Part shown: positions 26,263 to 35,545 of the stretch, in pieces
Numbering within the stretch: the first letter of the stretch is position 1
How the letters are laid out: each line of letters begins with the position of its first letter
Assembly (NCBI RefSeq): GCF_019968765.1
Contig: NZ_CP074149.1
Span: forward strand, 620,001-684,000
DNA length: 64,000 nt
Source: Enterobacter sp. JBIWA008
GTDB taxonomy: Bacteria > Pseudomonadota > Gammaproteobacteria > Enterobacterales > Enterobacteriaceae
Reading direction: 5' to 3'
Made by a program: the position numbers and the translations under genes
The notes under the pieces: generated by a model
The model's input: the letters and a program-made list of their open reading frames with translations, nothing else
What the model was told of the DNA's origin: nothing
Databases searched by the model: none

Positions 26263-26643
26263 TTACTTAAACAATGCGTGCACGTTGTTTTGTTTGTAAT
26301 TGAGCGTCGGATGCAGCTCGTCGAGCTCGAACGACAGCGCCAGATAGCGGCTCGCCATCAGCTCCGCGAAGTGCGTTTTGATCAGCGCAAACAGCATCTC
26401 CCCCACGGCTTCCCGGCTTTCCAGACTGCGCCCGGCACCAATCTTCAGCGTCATATGCACAAAGGCGTAATCGTGCCTGCCGTCGGCCATCTGCCAGGTA
26501 TCCAGCCAGTGGGCGCGGCTGCGGATACCGCCGAGCGGGAAGATGCCCGTGGCGGCGAGCGCCTCGTTCACTTTGGCGAACAGCCCCGGCAGGTCGGCCT
26601 GCTCGCGGATGTTGTCGGTACATTCAGCAATAAAGTGCGGCAT
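26263..26643 (-). CDS. hpaF: 5-carboxymethyl-2-hydroxymuconate delta-isomerase
   Basis: A 126-residue protein of the CHMI family in the tautomerase superfamily. After the initiator methionine the catalytic N-terminal proline is present (MPHFIAECTDNIREQ). The body reads GAGRSLESREAVGEMLFALI, as in E. coli HpaF. It converts 5-carboxymethyl-2-hydroxymuconate to its oxo isomer between the HpaE and HpaG steps. It starts 9 bp after the hpaD stop. Confidence 0.94.
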   Translation of the reverse strand: MPHFIAECTDNIREQADLPGLFAKVNEALAATGIFPLGGIRSRAHWLDTWQMADGRHDYAFVHMTLKIGAGRSLESREAVGEMLFALIKTHFAELMASRYLALSFELDELHPTLNYKQNNVHALFK

Positions 26644-26652
26644 GGTGGCTCC

Positions 26653-27504
26653 TTACGCGGGAAGCGGGAAAACGGCGTTAACCTGGCCGGTGCCGGAGCT
26701 GGCGAACAGCTCGGTGAGGAACTCCACCTTGCCGTCGTATTTGTCCCAGCCGAGCATGCCCAGCAGCATCACCGTGTCGTGCATGTTGCCCTCGCCGTAA
26801 CAGTAGTCGGCGTACTCCGGCAGCATGCTGCAAAACTCCTTAAACTGGCCCTCGCGCCATAGCTTCACCACGCGCTCGTCCATCTGACGGTCGAACTCGC
26901 GGGTGTAGCTGTTCATCCCTTCCTCCGCGCGCTGGTCGTCGATAAAGCGGTGCGACAGCGAGCCGCTGGCGAGCACCGCCACGGTGCCGTCGTATTTTTC
27001 GATAGCGCTGACGATGGCCTCGCCCAGGCGGCGGCTGTCGGCGAAGTCGTGAACCGTGCAGAACGCCGAGATGGAGACCACTTTGAAGTGCTTATCCGCG
27101 TTCATGTAGCGCATCGGCACCAGCGTGCCGTACTCCAGCTTGAGGCTCGGGATGTTGTGCGCTTTGGCGCGCACGCCGAGCTTCACCGCCTCGTCGGCGA
27201 TAAGCTGGCCCAGCTCAGGGTTGCCGTCGTAGTCGTAGGTCATGTCGCGGATAAAGTGCGGCAGCTCGTTGCTGGTGTAGACGCCCGCAAAGTGGTCCGC
27301 ACAGTTGATGTGATACGCGCTGTTTACCAGCCAGTGGGTGTCGAACACGATGATGGTGTCCACGCCCAGCTCCCGGCAGCGCTTGCTAATTTCTTTGTGT
27401 CCTTCGATGGCGCCCTGGCGGCAGCCGTGGTTTTTCCCCGGCAGCTCCGAGAGGTACATCGACGGCACGTGGGTGATTTTTGCCGCTAACGCTAATTTAC
27501 CCAT
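26653..27504 (-). CDS. hpaD: Homoprotocatechuate 2,3-dioxygenase
   Basis: A 283-residue extradiol ring-cleavage enzyme of the LigB type. Metal and catalytic histidines lie in KITHVPSMYLSELPGKNHGC, VFDTHWLVN and SGSLSHRFIDD. It opens 3,4-dihydroxyphenylacetate to 5-carboxymethyl-2-hydroxymuconate semialdehyde. The start at 27504 (MGKLALAAKITHV) matches the E. coli protein; an ATG five codons upstream would overlap the hpaE stop. It directly follows hpaE. Confidence 0.94.
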   Translation of the reverse strand: MGKLALAAKITHVPSMYLSELPGKNHGCRQGAIEGHKEISKRCRELGVDTIIVFDTHWLVNSAYHINCADHFAGVYTSNELPHFIRDMTYDYDGNPELGQLIADEAVKLGVRAKAHNIPSLKLEYGTLVPMRYMNADKHFKVVSISAFCTVHDFADSRRLGEAIVSAIEKYDGTVAVLASGSLSHRFIDDQRAEEGMNSYTREFDRQMDERVVKLWREGQFKEFCSMLPEYADYCYGEGNMHDTVMLLGMLGWDKYDGKVEFLTELFASSGTGQVNAVFPLPA

Positions 27505-27506
27505 GG

Positions 27507-28973
27507 TCAGATCCCCCATTTTGGAATCGGATGGTCGCCCATTGAGATGCAGACGTTCTTCATCTCCGCGAACACCTCGAAGCTGTACTCGCCGCCCTCG
27601 CGGCCGGTGCCGGAGGCCTTGACGCCGCCAAACGGCTGGCGCAGGTCGCGCACGTTCTGGGTGTTGACGAACACCATGCCCGCCTCGATGCTGCGCGCCA
27701 GGCGCAGCACCTTGCTGACGTCCTGGGTCCAGATGTACGACGCCAGGCCGTACTCCACGTCGTTCGCCAGGCGCAGGCCTTCCGCTTCGTCCTTAAACGG
27801 CAGCAGGCAGGCCACCGGCCCGAAGATCTCCTCCTGCGCCACGCGCATGCGGTTGTCGACGTCCGCCAGCACGGTCGGGCGCAGGAAGTTGCCGTCCTTC
27901 AGGTGCGCAGGCAGATCGGTCGGTTTGTCCGGCCCGCCCGCCAGCAGGGTTGCGCCCTCTTCAATGCCGAGGCGGATATAGCCGGAGACCTTCTCCCAGT
28001 GCTGCTTGCTGATGAGTGCGCCAATCTGGGTGTTCGGATCGGTCGGGTCACCCACGCGCAGGCGGTTGGCGCGCTCGGCAAAGCGCTTGACGAATTCCGG
28101 GTAGATGCTCTGCTGGATAAAGATGCGCGAGCCCGCGGTGCAGCGCTCGCCGTTGATCGAGAAGATGGTGAACAGGGCGGCGTCCAGCGCGCGCTCGATG
28201 TCGGCATCTTCAAAAATCAGCACCGGGGATTTGCCGCCCAGCTCCATGGAGTATTTCTTCAGCCCGGCGTTTTTCATGATGTTGCGACCGGTGGCTGTGC
28301 CGCCGGTGAAGGAGACGGCGCGCACGTCGTGATGGCGCACCAGCGCGTCGCCTGCCGTCGCGCCGTAGCCCTGCACCACGTTCAGCACGCCCGCCGGAAT
28401 GCCCGCCTCCAGCGCCAGCTCGCCCAGGCGGTCAGCGGTCAGCGGGGAGAGTTCAGACATCTTCAGCACCGCGGTGTTTCCGAGTGCCAGGCACGGCGCA
28501 ACCTTCCAGGTGGCGGTCATAAACGGCACGTTCCACGGCGATACCAGCGCGCAGACGCCCACCGGCTGCACCAGGGTGTAGTTGAGCATCTTGTCGTCGA
28601 CCGGGTAGGTTTTGCCGTTCATTTGCTGGCACACCTCGGCGAAGAACTCGAAGTTGTGCGAGGCGCGCGGGATCAGCACGTTTTTGGTCTGGTGGATCGG
28701 CAGGCCGGTGTCGGCAGTTTCCATGGCGGCGATCTCGGGCACGTTCTGGTCGATAAGATCGCCCAGACGACGCATCAGGCGCGCGCGCTCCTTCATCGGC
28801 AGGTTCGCCCACTTCGGGAACGCCTCCCTGGCGGCGGCGACGGCCTGGTGAATTTCAGCTTCACCGCCGGAGGCGACTTCTGCCAGCACCTCGCCGGAGG
28901 CCGGATTGGTGGTGTGGAAGTAGTCGCTGCCCGCGACGTTTTTACCGTTGATCCAGTGGTTAATCTTTTTCAT
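27507..28973 (-). CDS. hpaE: 5-carboxymethyl-2-hydroxymuconate semialdehyde dehydrogenase
   Basis: A 488-residue aldehyde dehydrogenase: NPASGEVLAEVASGGEAEIH, general base in SMELGGKSPVLIF, catalytic cysteine in INGERCTAGSRIFI, and the end PFGGVKASGTGREGGEYSFE. It oxidises the ring-cleavage semialdehyde to 5-carboxymethyl-2-hydroxymuconate with NAD+. Its ATG overlaps the hpaG stop by 4 bp (ATGA), so it is translationally coupled to hpaG. It is the third aldehyde dehydrogenase in the window. Confidence 0.95.
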   Translation of the reverse strand: MKKINHWINGKNVAGSDYFHTTNPASGEVLAEVASGGEAEIHQAVAAAREAFPKWANLPMKERARLMRRLGDLIDQNVPEIAAMETADTGLPIHQTKNVLIPRASHNFEFFAEVCQQMNGKTYPVDDKMLNYTLVQPVGVCALVSPWNVPFMTATWKVAPCLALGNTAVLKMSELSPLTADRLGELALEAGIPAGVLNVVQGYGATAGDALVRHHDVRAVSFTGGTATGRNIMKNAGLKKYSMELGGKSPVLIFEDADIERALDAALFTIFSINGERCTAGSRIFIQQSIYPEFVKRFAERANRLRVGDPTDPNTQIGALISKQHWEKVSGYIRLGIEEGATLLAGGPDKPTDLPAHLKDGNFLRPTVLADVDNRMRVAQEEIFGPVACLLPFKDEAEGLRLANDVEYGLASYIWTQDVSKVLRLARSIEAGMVFVNTQNVRDLRQPFGGVKASGTGREGGEYSFEVFAEMKNVCISMGDHPIPKWGI

Positions 28974-30247
28974 TTTGCAGTCTCCTCGCTGACAATCCGG
29001 TTCACCAGGCGCCCCACGCCTTCTACTTCCACCACTACCTCATCGCCCGGCACCACGTCGGACAGCCCTTTCGGCGTGCCGGTGGCAATCATGTCGCCCG
29101 GCTGGAGGGTCATAAAATCGCTCAGGTACGCAATCAGGTACGGGATGCTGAAGATCAGATCCGCCGTGGTGCCTTCCTGGCGCAGCTCGCCGTTGACGAA
29201 GGTGCGCAGGGCAAGGTTGTGCGGGTCGGGAATCGCCGCTTTCGGCACGATGTGGGGGGAAATGGGCGTCAGCCCGTCGCGGCTTTTGACCCGCAGATTC
29301 GGGCGGTAGTAGTTTTCCAGGTAGTCGCGGATGGCGTAGTCGTTGCAGACCGTATAGCCCGCAACATAGTCCATCGCCTCGGCTTCACTGACCTTACGCG
29401 CGGTTTTGCCGATGACCACCACCAGCTCCGCTTCGTAATGCATGTATTCGATATTGTTTGGTCGCACCGACGTCTGGCCGTCGCCGTTGAAGGTGTTCGG
29501 CGCTTTGATAAATACCAGCGGCTCGGTGGGCGGCTTGAAGTCCAGCTCGCTGGCGTGATCGGCATAGTTCAGGCCGAGGGCAAACAGCGTGGCGTGCGGT
29601 GGCGTGCTCTGAACGACAGGGACGTCGCGTTCATTCACCACCGGGTTTTCCAGCGGCGGAAAACCTTCTGCCAGAATACGCACCCGATCGCCCGGGCGGA
29701 TCTCAACGCGGCTTTGCGGGGTGCCGAGCAGGATCGCATCGCCGGGATTGAGGGTGGCAAACTCGCTCAGGGCGCTCAGCAGTTCGGCGGCGTTACGCTG
29801 AAGATCGGCCGTGTTCCAGTGGTCCGCTTCGCGGCCGTTGATCTCGGTGATGATGGTCAGGTTATCCACGTTATCAGCGGCGACAAGTTCGCCGAGCGGG
29901 CAAAATCCGTCCCGGCATTTGGCCTTGATGGCCGGGCGGTAGAAGCTCTCTTCCGGCAGGCTCACCTCGTTGGCGAGCGCATATCCGGCGATGAACTCCG
30001 CGGCGTCCTCCGCGCGCACCCTGCTGGCGGTTTTGCCCACCACCAGCGCCACCGTCGCACCGCTCAGCACCGTTTCCCCCTGCGGGAAGGGGATCGGCTC
30101 GCCCGTGCGAATCACCGTGTTATGCGGTTTGATAAACCACACCGCCGTTTTCGGCGGCGTGTTGTAGGGAGCTTTTTCAAAGGCCTCACGCCAGGCTTCC
30201 CGCTGGCTTTGATGGTTGAGGGCGACGGCAAAAACGGTACCTTTCAT
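28970..30247 (-). CDS. hpaG: Bifunctional hydroxyhepta-dienedioate isomerase/OPET decarboxylase
   Basis: A 425-residue protein made of two fumarylacetoacetate-hydrolase domains (about residues 1-205 and 206-425). The C-terminal half contains LNYADHASELDFKPPTEPLV, FIKAPNTFNGDGQ, EAELVVVIGKTARKVSE and GDMIATGTPKGLSDVVPGDE. In E. coli the fused enzyme decarboxylates 5-oxopent-3-ene-1,2,5-tricarboxylate and isomerises the product. It is the first gene of the hpaGEDFHIXA operon. GAGGAGTATATGA precedes the start. The promoter lies in the 271-bp divergent region shared with hpaR. Confidence 0.94.
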   Translation of the reverse strand: MKGTVFAVALNHQSQREAWREAFEKAPYNTPPKTAVWFIKPHNTVIRTGEPIPFPQGETVLSGATVALVVGKTASRVRAEDAAEFIAGYALANEVSLPEESFYRPAIKAKCRDGFCPLGELVAADNVDNLTIITEINGREADHWNTADLQRNAAELLSALSEFATLNPGDAILLGTPQSRVEIRPGDRVRILAEGFPPLENPVVNERDVPVVQSTPPHATLFALGLNYADHASELDFKPPTEPLVFIKAPNTFNGDGQTSVRPNNIEYMHYEAELVVVIGKTARKVSEAEAMDYVAGYTVCNDYAIRDYLENYYRPNLRVKSRDGLTPISPHIVPKAAIPDPHNLALRTFVNGELRQEGTTADLIFSIPYLIAYLSDFMTLQPGDMIATGTPKGLSDVVPGDEVVVEVEGVGRLVNRIVSEETAK

Positions 30248-30284
30248 TCATATACTCCTCACCCCGGTGGTCCGGGTTGTGATT

Positions 30285-30302
30285 TCATTAATATGTTAAT
30301 GA
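30285..30302. promoter_or_regulatory. Candidate HpaR operator at the hpaG promoter
   Basis: Perfect 7-bp arms TCATTAA and TTAATGA flank TATG, 38-55 bp upstream of hpaG. MarR-family repressors bind such short palindromes, and E. coli HpaR is known to repress hpaG from a site close to the transcription start. Binding here is inferred from position and symmetry. Confidence 0.65.
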
Positions 30303-30351
30303 TCTGGTTTTATGCTTTTGCTGTTTATTTCGCAATCAGAAGTGAAATATT

Positions 30352-30367
30352 TGTGATGGGAATAACA
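30352..30367. promoter_or_regulatory. Candidate CRP site upstream of hpaG
   Basis: TGTGATGGGAATAACA matches the CRP consensus TGTGA-N6-TCACA with one mismatch in the right half. Its centre lies about 60 bp upstream of the candidate HpaR operator, a class I activator position if transcription starts at that operator. Catabolite control of the E. coli hpaG promoter is established; this site is a prediction. Confidence 0.5.
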
Positions 30368-30518
30368 ATAAATTTACATATTGGATTTTATTAATAATTA
30401 AATCATATGCTTAATAAAATTGACGGGTTTCTGTTAGACTTTTTGACGGAAAACGTGTTGTTTATAAAAACATCTTTTAGTGATTGTTTACTTGTTAATG
30501 ATGTCAAGGGGAGAGGCT

Positions 30519-30959
30519 ATGCATGATTCATTAACCATTGCGCTGCTGCAGGCGCGGGAAGCGGCGATGTCGTACTTCCGACCGATCGTGAAGCGCCATA
30601 ACCTGACCGAGCAGCAGTGGCGCATTGTGCGCGTGCTGGCTGAACATCCGTCGATGGATTTTCACGATCTGGCGTTTCGCACCTGCATCCTGCGCCCGAG
30701 CCTGACGGGCATTCTGACGCGGATGGAGCGCGACGGCCTGGTGCTGCGCTTAAAGCCGGTGAACGACCAGCGCAAGCTGTACGTATCGCTGACCAAAGAG
30801 GGGAATGCGCTGTATGAACACGCCCAGGCGCAGGTCGAAGAGGCGTATCAGCAGATCGAGGCGGAATATACGCCGGAGAAGATGAAGCAGCTGACTGCGC
30901 TGCTGGAAGAGTTTATTGAACTCGGAAACCGGCATAACGCAGCGCGGGAAGAAGAGTAA
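30519..30959 (+). CDS. hpaR: MarR-family repressor HpaR of the hpa operon
   Basis: A 146-residue MarR protein nearly identical to E. coli Hpa[21 protein letters not shown], the [23 protein letters not shown], and the wing [18 protein letters not shown]. It represses the divergent hpaG operon and is released by 4-hydroxyphenylacetate or pathway aromatics. The start at 30519 follows GGGGAGAGG. Its gene ends just before the tsr promoter. Confidence 0.95.
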   Translation: MHDSLTIALLQAREAAMSYFRPIVKRHNLTEQQWRIVRVLAEHPSMDFHDLAFRTCILRPSLTGILTRMERDGLVLRLKPVNDQRKLYVSLTKEGNALYEHAQAQVEEAYQQIEAEYTPEKMKQLTALLEEFIELGNRHNAAREEE

Positions 30960-30986
30960 AAACCACAAATTCCAGGATGATTTTCG

Positions 30987-31013
30987 TAAAGTTTTCCCTT
31001 TCCAGGCCGAAAA
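30987..31013 (+). promoter_or_regulatory. Sigma-28 (FliA) promoter of tsr
   Basis: TAAAGTTT, an 11-bp spacer and GCCGAAAA match the flagellar sigma-28 consensus TAAAGTTT-N11-GCCGATAA with one difference. It lies 30 bp upstream of the tsr start, placing tsr in the class 3 flagellar regulon. Confidence 0.9.
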
Positions 31014-31042
31014 TTCTGTATCTGTCTGAGGAAAGAGAAAAC

Positions 31043-32707
31043 ATGTTAAACCGTATCAAGATTGTCACCAGCTTAATGCTGGTTTTAGCTATATTTGGCC
31101 TTTTACAACTCACATCCGGTGGTCTTTTCTTTAATGCTCTTAAGAATGACAAAGAGAATTTCACCGTCCTTCAAACCATTCGCCAGCAACAATCCACGCT
31201 GAACGCCAGCTGGGTCGCGTTGCTGCAAACCCGTAATACCCTGAACCGTGCGGGTATCCGCTACATGATGGATCAGAGCAATATCGGCAGCGGCGCGACC
31301 GTTAACGATTTGATGCAAATCGCGTCTACGTCTCTGAAACAGGCGGAAAAAAACTGGGCTGCCTACGAAGCCCTGCCGCGCGATCCGCGTCAAAGCGATG
31401 CGGATGCCATGGAGATCAAGCGTAACTATGATATTTACCACGGCGCGCTGGCGGAGCTGATTCAGCTGCTGGGGGCAGGCAAAATCAACGCCTTCTTCGA
31501 CCAGCCGACCCAGAGCTATCAGGACGGTTTTGAGAAGCAGTACGTGAGCTACCTGCAGCAGAACGACAAGCTGTACGAAACGGCGGTCAAAGACAGTAAC
31601 AGCTCTTACGCTCAGGCTATCTGGGTGCTGATCAGCGTCCTGATTGCCGTGCTGGTGGTGATCGTGGCCGTCTGGCTCAACATCAAGCAGACGCTGATCT
31701 CTCCGCTGAATCGTCTGATCGACAACATTCGCCATATCGCCAGCGGCGACCTGGTGAAGCGCATTGAGGTTCAGGGCACCAACGAGATGGGTGAACTGGC
31801 CGACTCGCTGCGCCATATGCAGGGCGAGCTGGTGCGTACCGTCGGCGACGTGCGTAACGGCGCGAACGCTATCTACAGCGGCGCGAGCGAAATCGCGATG
31901 GGCAATAACGACCTCTCCTCCCGTACTGAACAGCAGGCCGCTTCCCTGGAAGAGACCGCTGCCAGCATGGAGCAGCTGACGGCAACCGTTAAGCAGAACG
32001 CCGAAAACGCTCGTCAGGCTAGCCATCTTGCGCTGAGCGCCTCTGAAACCGCGCAGAAAGGCGGTAAAGTGGTGGATAACGTGGTCCAGACCATGCGCGA
32101 TATCGCGGGCAGTTCGCAGAAAATTGCCGATATTATCAGCGTGATCGACGGTATTGCCTTCCAGACCAACATTCTGGCACTGAACGCGGCGGTAGAAGCG
32201 GCGCGTGCGGGCGAGCAGGGCCGTGGTTTTGCGGTGGTGGCAGGTGAAGTACGTAATCTGGCCCAGCGCAGCGCCCAGGCAGCTCGTGAAATCAAGAGCC
32301 TGATTGAAGACTCCGTGGGCCGCGTGGAAGTGGGTTCAACGCTGGTAGAAAGCGCCGGTGAAACCATGGGTGAGATTGTGAATGCGGTGACCCGCGTGAC
32401 GGACATCATGGGCGAAATCGCCTCTGCCTCTGATGAGCAGAGCCGCGGCATTGACCAGGTCGGCCTGGCGGTCGCGGAGATGGATCGCGTGACCCAGCAG
32501 AACGCCTCGCTGGTGGAAGAGTCTGCCGCGGCTGCAGCGGCACTGGAAGAGCAGGCAAGCCGTCTGACCCAGGCCGTGGCGGTGTTCCGCATTCAGCAGG
32601 AGCAGATGAAAGCGCGCGAATTCGCTGCGGCTAAAGCGGTTTCCACGCCGGTGATGGCGCGTAAAACCGCGACTGCCGATTCAGGCGATAACTGGGAAAC
32701 GTTTTAA
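31043..32707 (+). CDS. tsr: Serine chemoreceptor Tsr
   Basis: A 554-residue methyl-accepting chemotaxis protein. TM1 spans about residues 7-30 and TM2 about 190-212, with a periplasmic four-helix ligand domain carrying [25 protein letters not shown] domain follows, then the signalling hairpin [20 protein letters not shown]. It ends in the NWETF pentapeptide that tethers CheR and CheB. Ligand-domain sequence and map position beside hpaR agree with E. coli Tsr (serine, AI-2 and other responses). The start at 31043 follows GAGGAAAGAG. Confidence 0.95.
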   Translation: MLNRIKIVTSLMLVLAIFGLLQLTSGGLFFNALKNDKENFTVLQTIRQQQSTLNASWVALLQTRNTLNRAGIRYMMDQSNIGSGATVNDLMQIASTSLKQAEKNWAAYEALPRDPRQSDADAMEIKRNYDIYHGALAELIQLLGAGKINAFFDQPTQSYQDGFEKQYVSYLQQNDKLYETAVKDSNSSYAQAIWVLISVLIAVLVVIVAVWLNIKQTLISPLNRLIDNIRHIASGDLVKRIEVQGTNEMGELADSLRHMQGELVRTVGDVRNGANAIYSGASEIAMGNNDLSSRTEQQAASLEETAASMEQLTATVKQNAENARQASHLALSASETAQKGGKVVDNVVQTMRDIAGSSQKIADIISVIDGIAFQTNILALNAAVEAARAGEQGRGFAVVAGEVRNLAQRSAQAAREIKSLIEDSVGRVEVGSTLVESAGETMGEIVNAVTRVTDIMGEIASASDEQSRGIDQVGLAVAEMDRVTQQNASLVEESAAAAAALEEQASRLTQAVAVFRIQQEQMKAREFAAAKAVSTPVMARKTATADSGDNWETF

Positions 32708-33217
32708 TTAAATAAGTGGCAGGCGCATGGCGCAGCGTGCTTCATACGCTAAGCCGTGCGCTGCCTCTTCTTCCCTTTTCTGACGCAGTTCAGGCGTGAG
32801 TTCAGTTACGCGTTCAAACCCCAGCCGCGCATAGAACGGCGCATTCCACGGTACGTCCCTGAACGTCGTCAACGTCAGCGATGTCAGCCCCTTTTTGCGG
32901 GCATGGTCTGCCAGGCAGGCGATAAGCTGCCTGCCTGTTCCTTTTCCCTGCCAGTCCAGATCAACCGAGAGCTCGACAATAAACAGTGATGACGGATGGG
33001 CTTCGGCAAGGATAAACCCGACGGGCTGGCCGTTCGCCAGCGCCAGCCAGCTTAGCCCACGTTCGGTATACTCAAGGTGCTGCTCAGCGGAAATGACCTC
33101 GCCGTCGGCAAGCCAGGCGAGCTCCGGGATATCGCGGAAGCGCCCGGCCGCCGCGCGTTCAATGGCGGGCAGGGCGGTAACGTCGCTGAGGGTGGTGGGG
33201 CGAATGCGAATAGTCAT
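32708..33217 (-). CDS. GNAT-family N-acetyltransferase
   Basis: A 169-residue acetyltransferase with the acetyl-CoA motif ELSVDLDWQGKGTGRQLIAC and a C-terminal PFYARLGFERV segment. The start at 33217 (MTIRIRP) is preferred to an upstream in-frame ATG at 33247 because it begins at the GNAT fold's first strand; the ribosome binding site is weak. Its stop abuts the convergent tsr stop with no spacer. The substrate is unknown. Confidence 0.78.
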   Translation of the reverse strand: MTIRIRPTTLSDVTALPAIERAAAGRFRDIPELAWLADGEVISAEQHLEYTERGLSWLALANGQPVGFILAEAHPSSLFIVELSVDLDWQGKGTGRQLIACLADHARKKGLTSLTLTTFRDVPWNAPFYARLGFERVTELTPELRQKREEEAAHGLAYEARCAMRLPLI

Positions 33218-33246
33218 GGCGGCAAGTATAGCCTGACCCGTCGACA

Positions 33247-33720
33247 TTATTCCGAGCAGATCAGCACCGGCGAGTAAAAATTGCTTATCACCAGCGCGTC
33301 TTCCGGCGTGCGCTCTATCGTCAGGAGCCTTTTATTGCCCAGCGTCAGGCCCGCGACGTACTTTTCAAAGACTCCTGGCGGCATGGCATCGTGGCTAAAA
33401 CGCTCCACTTTTTGAATGACAATTTCATACAGTTCGCCCTCCACGTGACGCCATTTAAACATCTCCTGGCGGGAAACCTCCCAGCTGCGCGGGGCATTCA
33501 CCACGCTGCCGTTAACCGTGATGTACCCCGTGTTGTCAGGGTGAAAGCGCATAATGACCTCACCGTCAAAGGTGAAATTGTGGCTGTCGCGCTGGTCGGT
33601 GAACGTCAGGTTTCCTTCGCATGCCACCGACAGCGGGGGCGTGTGAAAGTACCACGCCAGCACAGCGCCCAGCAGCAGCAGGTTGAGGATCAGGATTAGC
33701 CAAACTTTTTTGTGTTTCAT
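33247..33720 (-). CDS. Single-pass periplasmic protein, ToxS/YqeJ-like partner
   Basis: A 157-residue protein with one N-terminal membrane anchor (VWLILILNLLLLGAVLAWYF, about residues 6-25) and a periplasmic domain rich in beta strands (HNFTFDGEVIMRFHPDNTGY). It has two cysteines, in SVACEGN near the membrane and LICSE at the end. It starts one base after the stop of the winged-helix membrane regulator. Such tightly linked pairs, ToxR/ToxS and YqeI/YqeJ, use the second protein to stabilise or tune the sensor. The partner role is inferred from gene order and topology. Confidence 0.6.
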   Translation of the reverse strand: MKHKKVWLILILNLLLLGAVLAWYFHTPPLSVACEGNLTFTDQRDSHNFTFDGEVIMRFHPDNTGYITVNGSVVNAPRSWEVSRQEMFKWRHVEGELYEIVIQKVERFSHDAMPPGVFEKYVAGLTLGNKRLLTIERTPEDALVISNFYSPVLICSE

Positions 33721-33721
33721 A

Positions 33722-34462
33722 TCACCACTCGTAATAGTAAAGCGTACGACAGGCGCTGGCTTTACCCTGCGTGAGGGAACACTGGGAGAGCACCAGCCGC
33801 CCTTCGTGGCCGTAGAAAAGCGTTCTCTGAATGTGCATGTAGAAAATCGAATTTTTCAGGCACGGAAGATGGCCGTCCTTCTGAAGCGTTTGCGCCAGCG
33901 TAATCGCCTTCCCGTGAAACACGTCCGCCAGCGGCGTAAAGGTATAGACCGGGCAGGTGCCGATATGCGTCAGCAGATGGATCTCCCGCTGCGGGTTTTC
34001 TGGCTTGATGAGCGCGATCCAGATGCATAGCGCAACGACGACCAGCGTGAGCGCGCCGCAGAACAGCCATTCCGGGCGAACGCGCCATGCCGGTTTCGCC
34101 GTTTCTGCGGTCGGTGGGGCCTCCTCCAGCGGAGTGACCGTGACGTCCGCGCTGAGCATAAAGCCTGTTTTCGGTACGGTAACGATAAAGTGCTCGTCGG
34201 GAAGCAGGGTCGACAGCATCTTGCGCAGAATGCTGATGTACTGGTTTAAGGAGTTATTAGACCCCTGGAGCCCTCGCCGATCCCAGACTTCCTGAAGAAA
34301 GGTTTCCCGTTCGACCACGTTCCCATGATGCTGAACCAGCAGCCTCATGATGGTATTGGCCGTACAGGTGAGGAGCTGCGCATCTTCATCCGGCGCATTG
34401 GTAAGAGAAACAGAACCGTCCTCGTCGTTATAGACGATGGCGTCAGCAAGCAGGTATTTCAT
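33722..34462 (-). CDS. ToxR/CadC-like membrane-bound transcriptional regulator
   Basis: A 246-residue protein with an N-terminal winged HTH of the OmpR/CadC class (about residues 20-105: NVVERETFLQEVWDRRG, SNNSLNQYISILRKMLS, FIVTVPKTGFML). A proline-rich linker is followed by a single membrane helix (FCGALTLVVVALCIWIALI, about 134-152) and a short periplasmic domain with four cysteines (GTCPVYTF, LPCLKN, LSQCSL, SACRTL). Such proteins sense periplasmic signals and bind DNA from the membrane. It lies 126 bp downstream of the pilus adhesin gene on the same strand, so the pilus operon is a candidate target. Confidence 0.72.
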   Translation of the reverse strand: MKYLLADAIVYNDEDGSVSLTNAPDEDAQLLTCTANTIMRLLVQHHGNVVERETFLQEVWDRRGLQGSNNSLNQYISILRKMLSTLLPDEHFIVTVPKTGFMLSADVTVTPLEEAPPTAETAKPAWRVRPEWLFCGALTLVVVALCIWIALIKPENPQREIHLLTHIGTCPVYTFTPLADVFHGKAITLAQTLQKDGHLPCLKNSIFYMHIQRTLFYGHEGRLVLSQCSLTQGKASACRTLYYYEW

Positions 34463-34588
34463 AAGTCGTTGTAATAAAAACAGAGATAACGAATAAAAAG
34501 AGAAGGCTTACGCCTTCCGGGCAGCACTGCTGGCTATTTTAACGCCACTGTTACCGATAACATTGATCCAGACAGGATTTTGGGTAGT

Positions 34589-35545
34589 TTAATAAGTCAG
34601 CGTGATAATCACGTCATCAATAAATTCCCCGGTACCGGTTAGCGGCTGTGCCGGGACCTCGCCGTAAACGGTGTACTTCTGGGTGCCGCCTGCAGGGTTG
34701 GTGACCTGCAGCGCATCGCCGCTGCTTTGATCCCCCCAGCGATGCGTGGCCGCCTCATCCTGCCAGAGCCCGTAGCGCAGGCACTGGCCCTCGCTGTTGC
34801 AGAGCTGCCGCTGATTACCGCTGGCATGGTTGCCTTTGCCCATGGCAAGGGTGAACGCGATTCCGGCCGGACAGCGCGTGGTGACGGTGGCGGTGGATCG
34901 CGTCGGGCGCAGGGTTGCGGCGCTGGTCAGGGTGCCGAAGTTAAGCGGGGTTACGCGCTCGATGTAGCATCCCTGGCTGATTTCGGCCTGCGCGTTGGTG
35001 CCGCCCTGCACCTGCTCCCCCTCTGCTGAACCGTCCGAGCAGTTTTGCAGCGCATCCTGACGCATGGCGCTGTGCCAGGCGATGCGCAGATTCATGTTGT
35101 AATTGTAATAGTGGTAGGCCGGAAGCTGGCTTTGCCCTGCCGGAATGGTGGCGATAAGCGGAAAGGTACCGCTGACGTTGGCATTGCTTTCCGCGGCGAG
35201 GGTTTGCTGAATCAGGTTCCCGCTGCTGGCCGGCCCCAGCTCCTGAGAGCGCGCTGCGCCGTTAAGCAGGCGGAAGAGGAGGGTGTACTGTTTCCCCTCC
35301 TGGTCCCCCGGCGAGATCATCTCAAAGGGCGGGGCGTCTACGCTGCTCAGGCAGACATTGATATATTCCGTTCTGCCCTCGTTGTCGGCCTGGCAGCTAA
35401 ATTTTACCTCGGTGTTGACGGAGGTGGTATTGCCCGCCACGACGTTGCCAAAGTTAATGGCGGGCGCGGAGGTTATCCAGCAGGCGGCCGCCATCGCCTT
35501 CACGGACAGGACGAGCAACAATAATAACGGCGCTCTTAATGACAC
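34589..35545 (-). CDS. Tip adhesin of an archaic (Csu-like) pilus, two spore-coat-U domains
   Basis: A 318-residue secreted protein. A signal peptide (SLRAPLLLLLVLSVKAMAAA) is followed by two spore-coat-U-like domains. Domain 1 begins CWITSAPAINFGNVVAGNTT; domain 2 begins QGCYIERVTPLNFGTLTSAA. It ends in the donor-strand-type FIDDVIITLTY. The start is GTG at 35545, preceded by GGAG seven bases upstream; the next upstream ATG would lie inside the usher gene. The stop of usher overlaps by 10 bp. Two-domain subunits at the 3' end of such operons are tip adhesins, as CsuE in Acinetobacter. Confidence 0.8.
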   Translation of the reverse strand: MSLRAPLLLLLVLSVKAMAAACWITSAPAINFGNVVAGNTTSVNTEVKFSCQADNEGRTEYINVCLSSVDAPPFEMISPGDQEGKQYTLLFRLLNGAARSQELGPASSGNLIQQTLAAESNANVSGTFPLIATIPAGQSQLPAYHYYNYNMNLRIAWHSAMRQDALQNCSDGSAEGEQVQGGTNAQAEISQGCYIERVTPLNFGTLTSAATLRPTRSTATVTTRCPAGIAFTLAMGKGNHASGNQRQLCNSEGQCLRYGLWQDEAATHRWGDQSSGDALQVTNPAGGTQKYTVYGEVPAQPLTGTGEFIDDVIITLTY

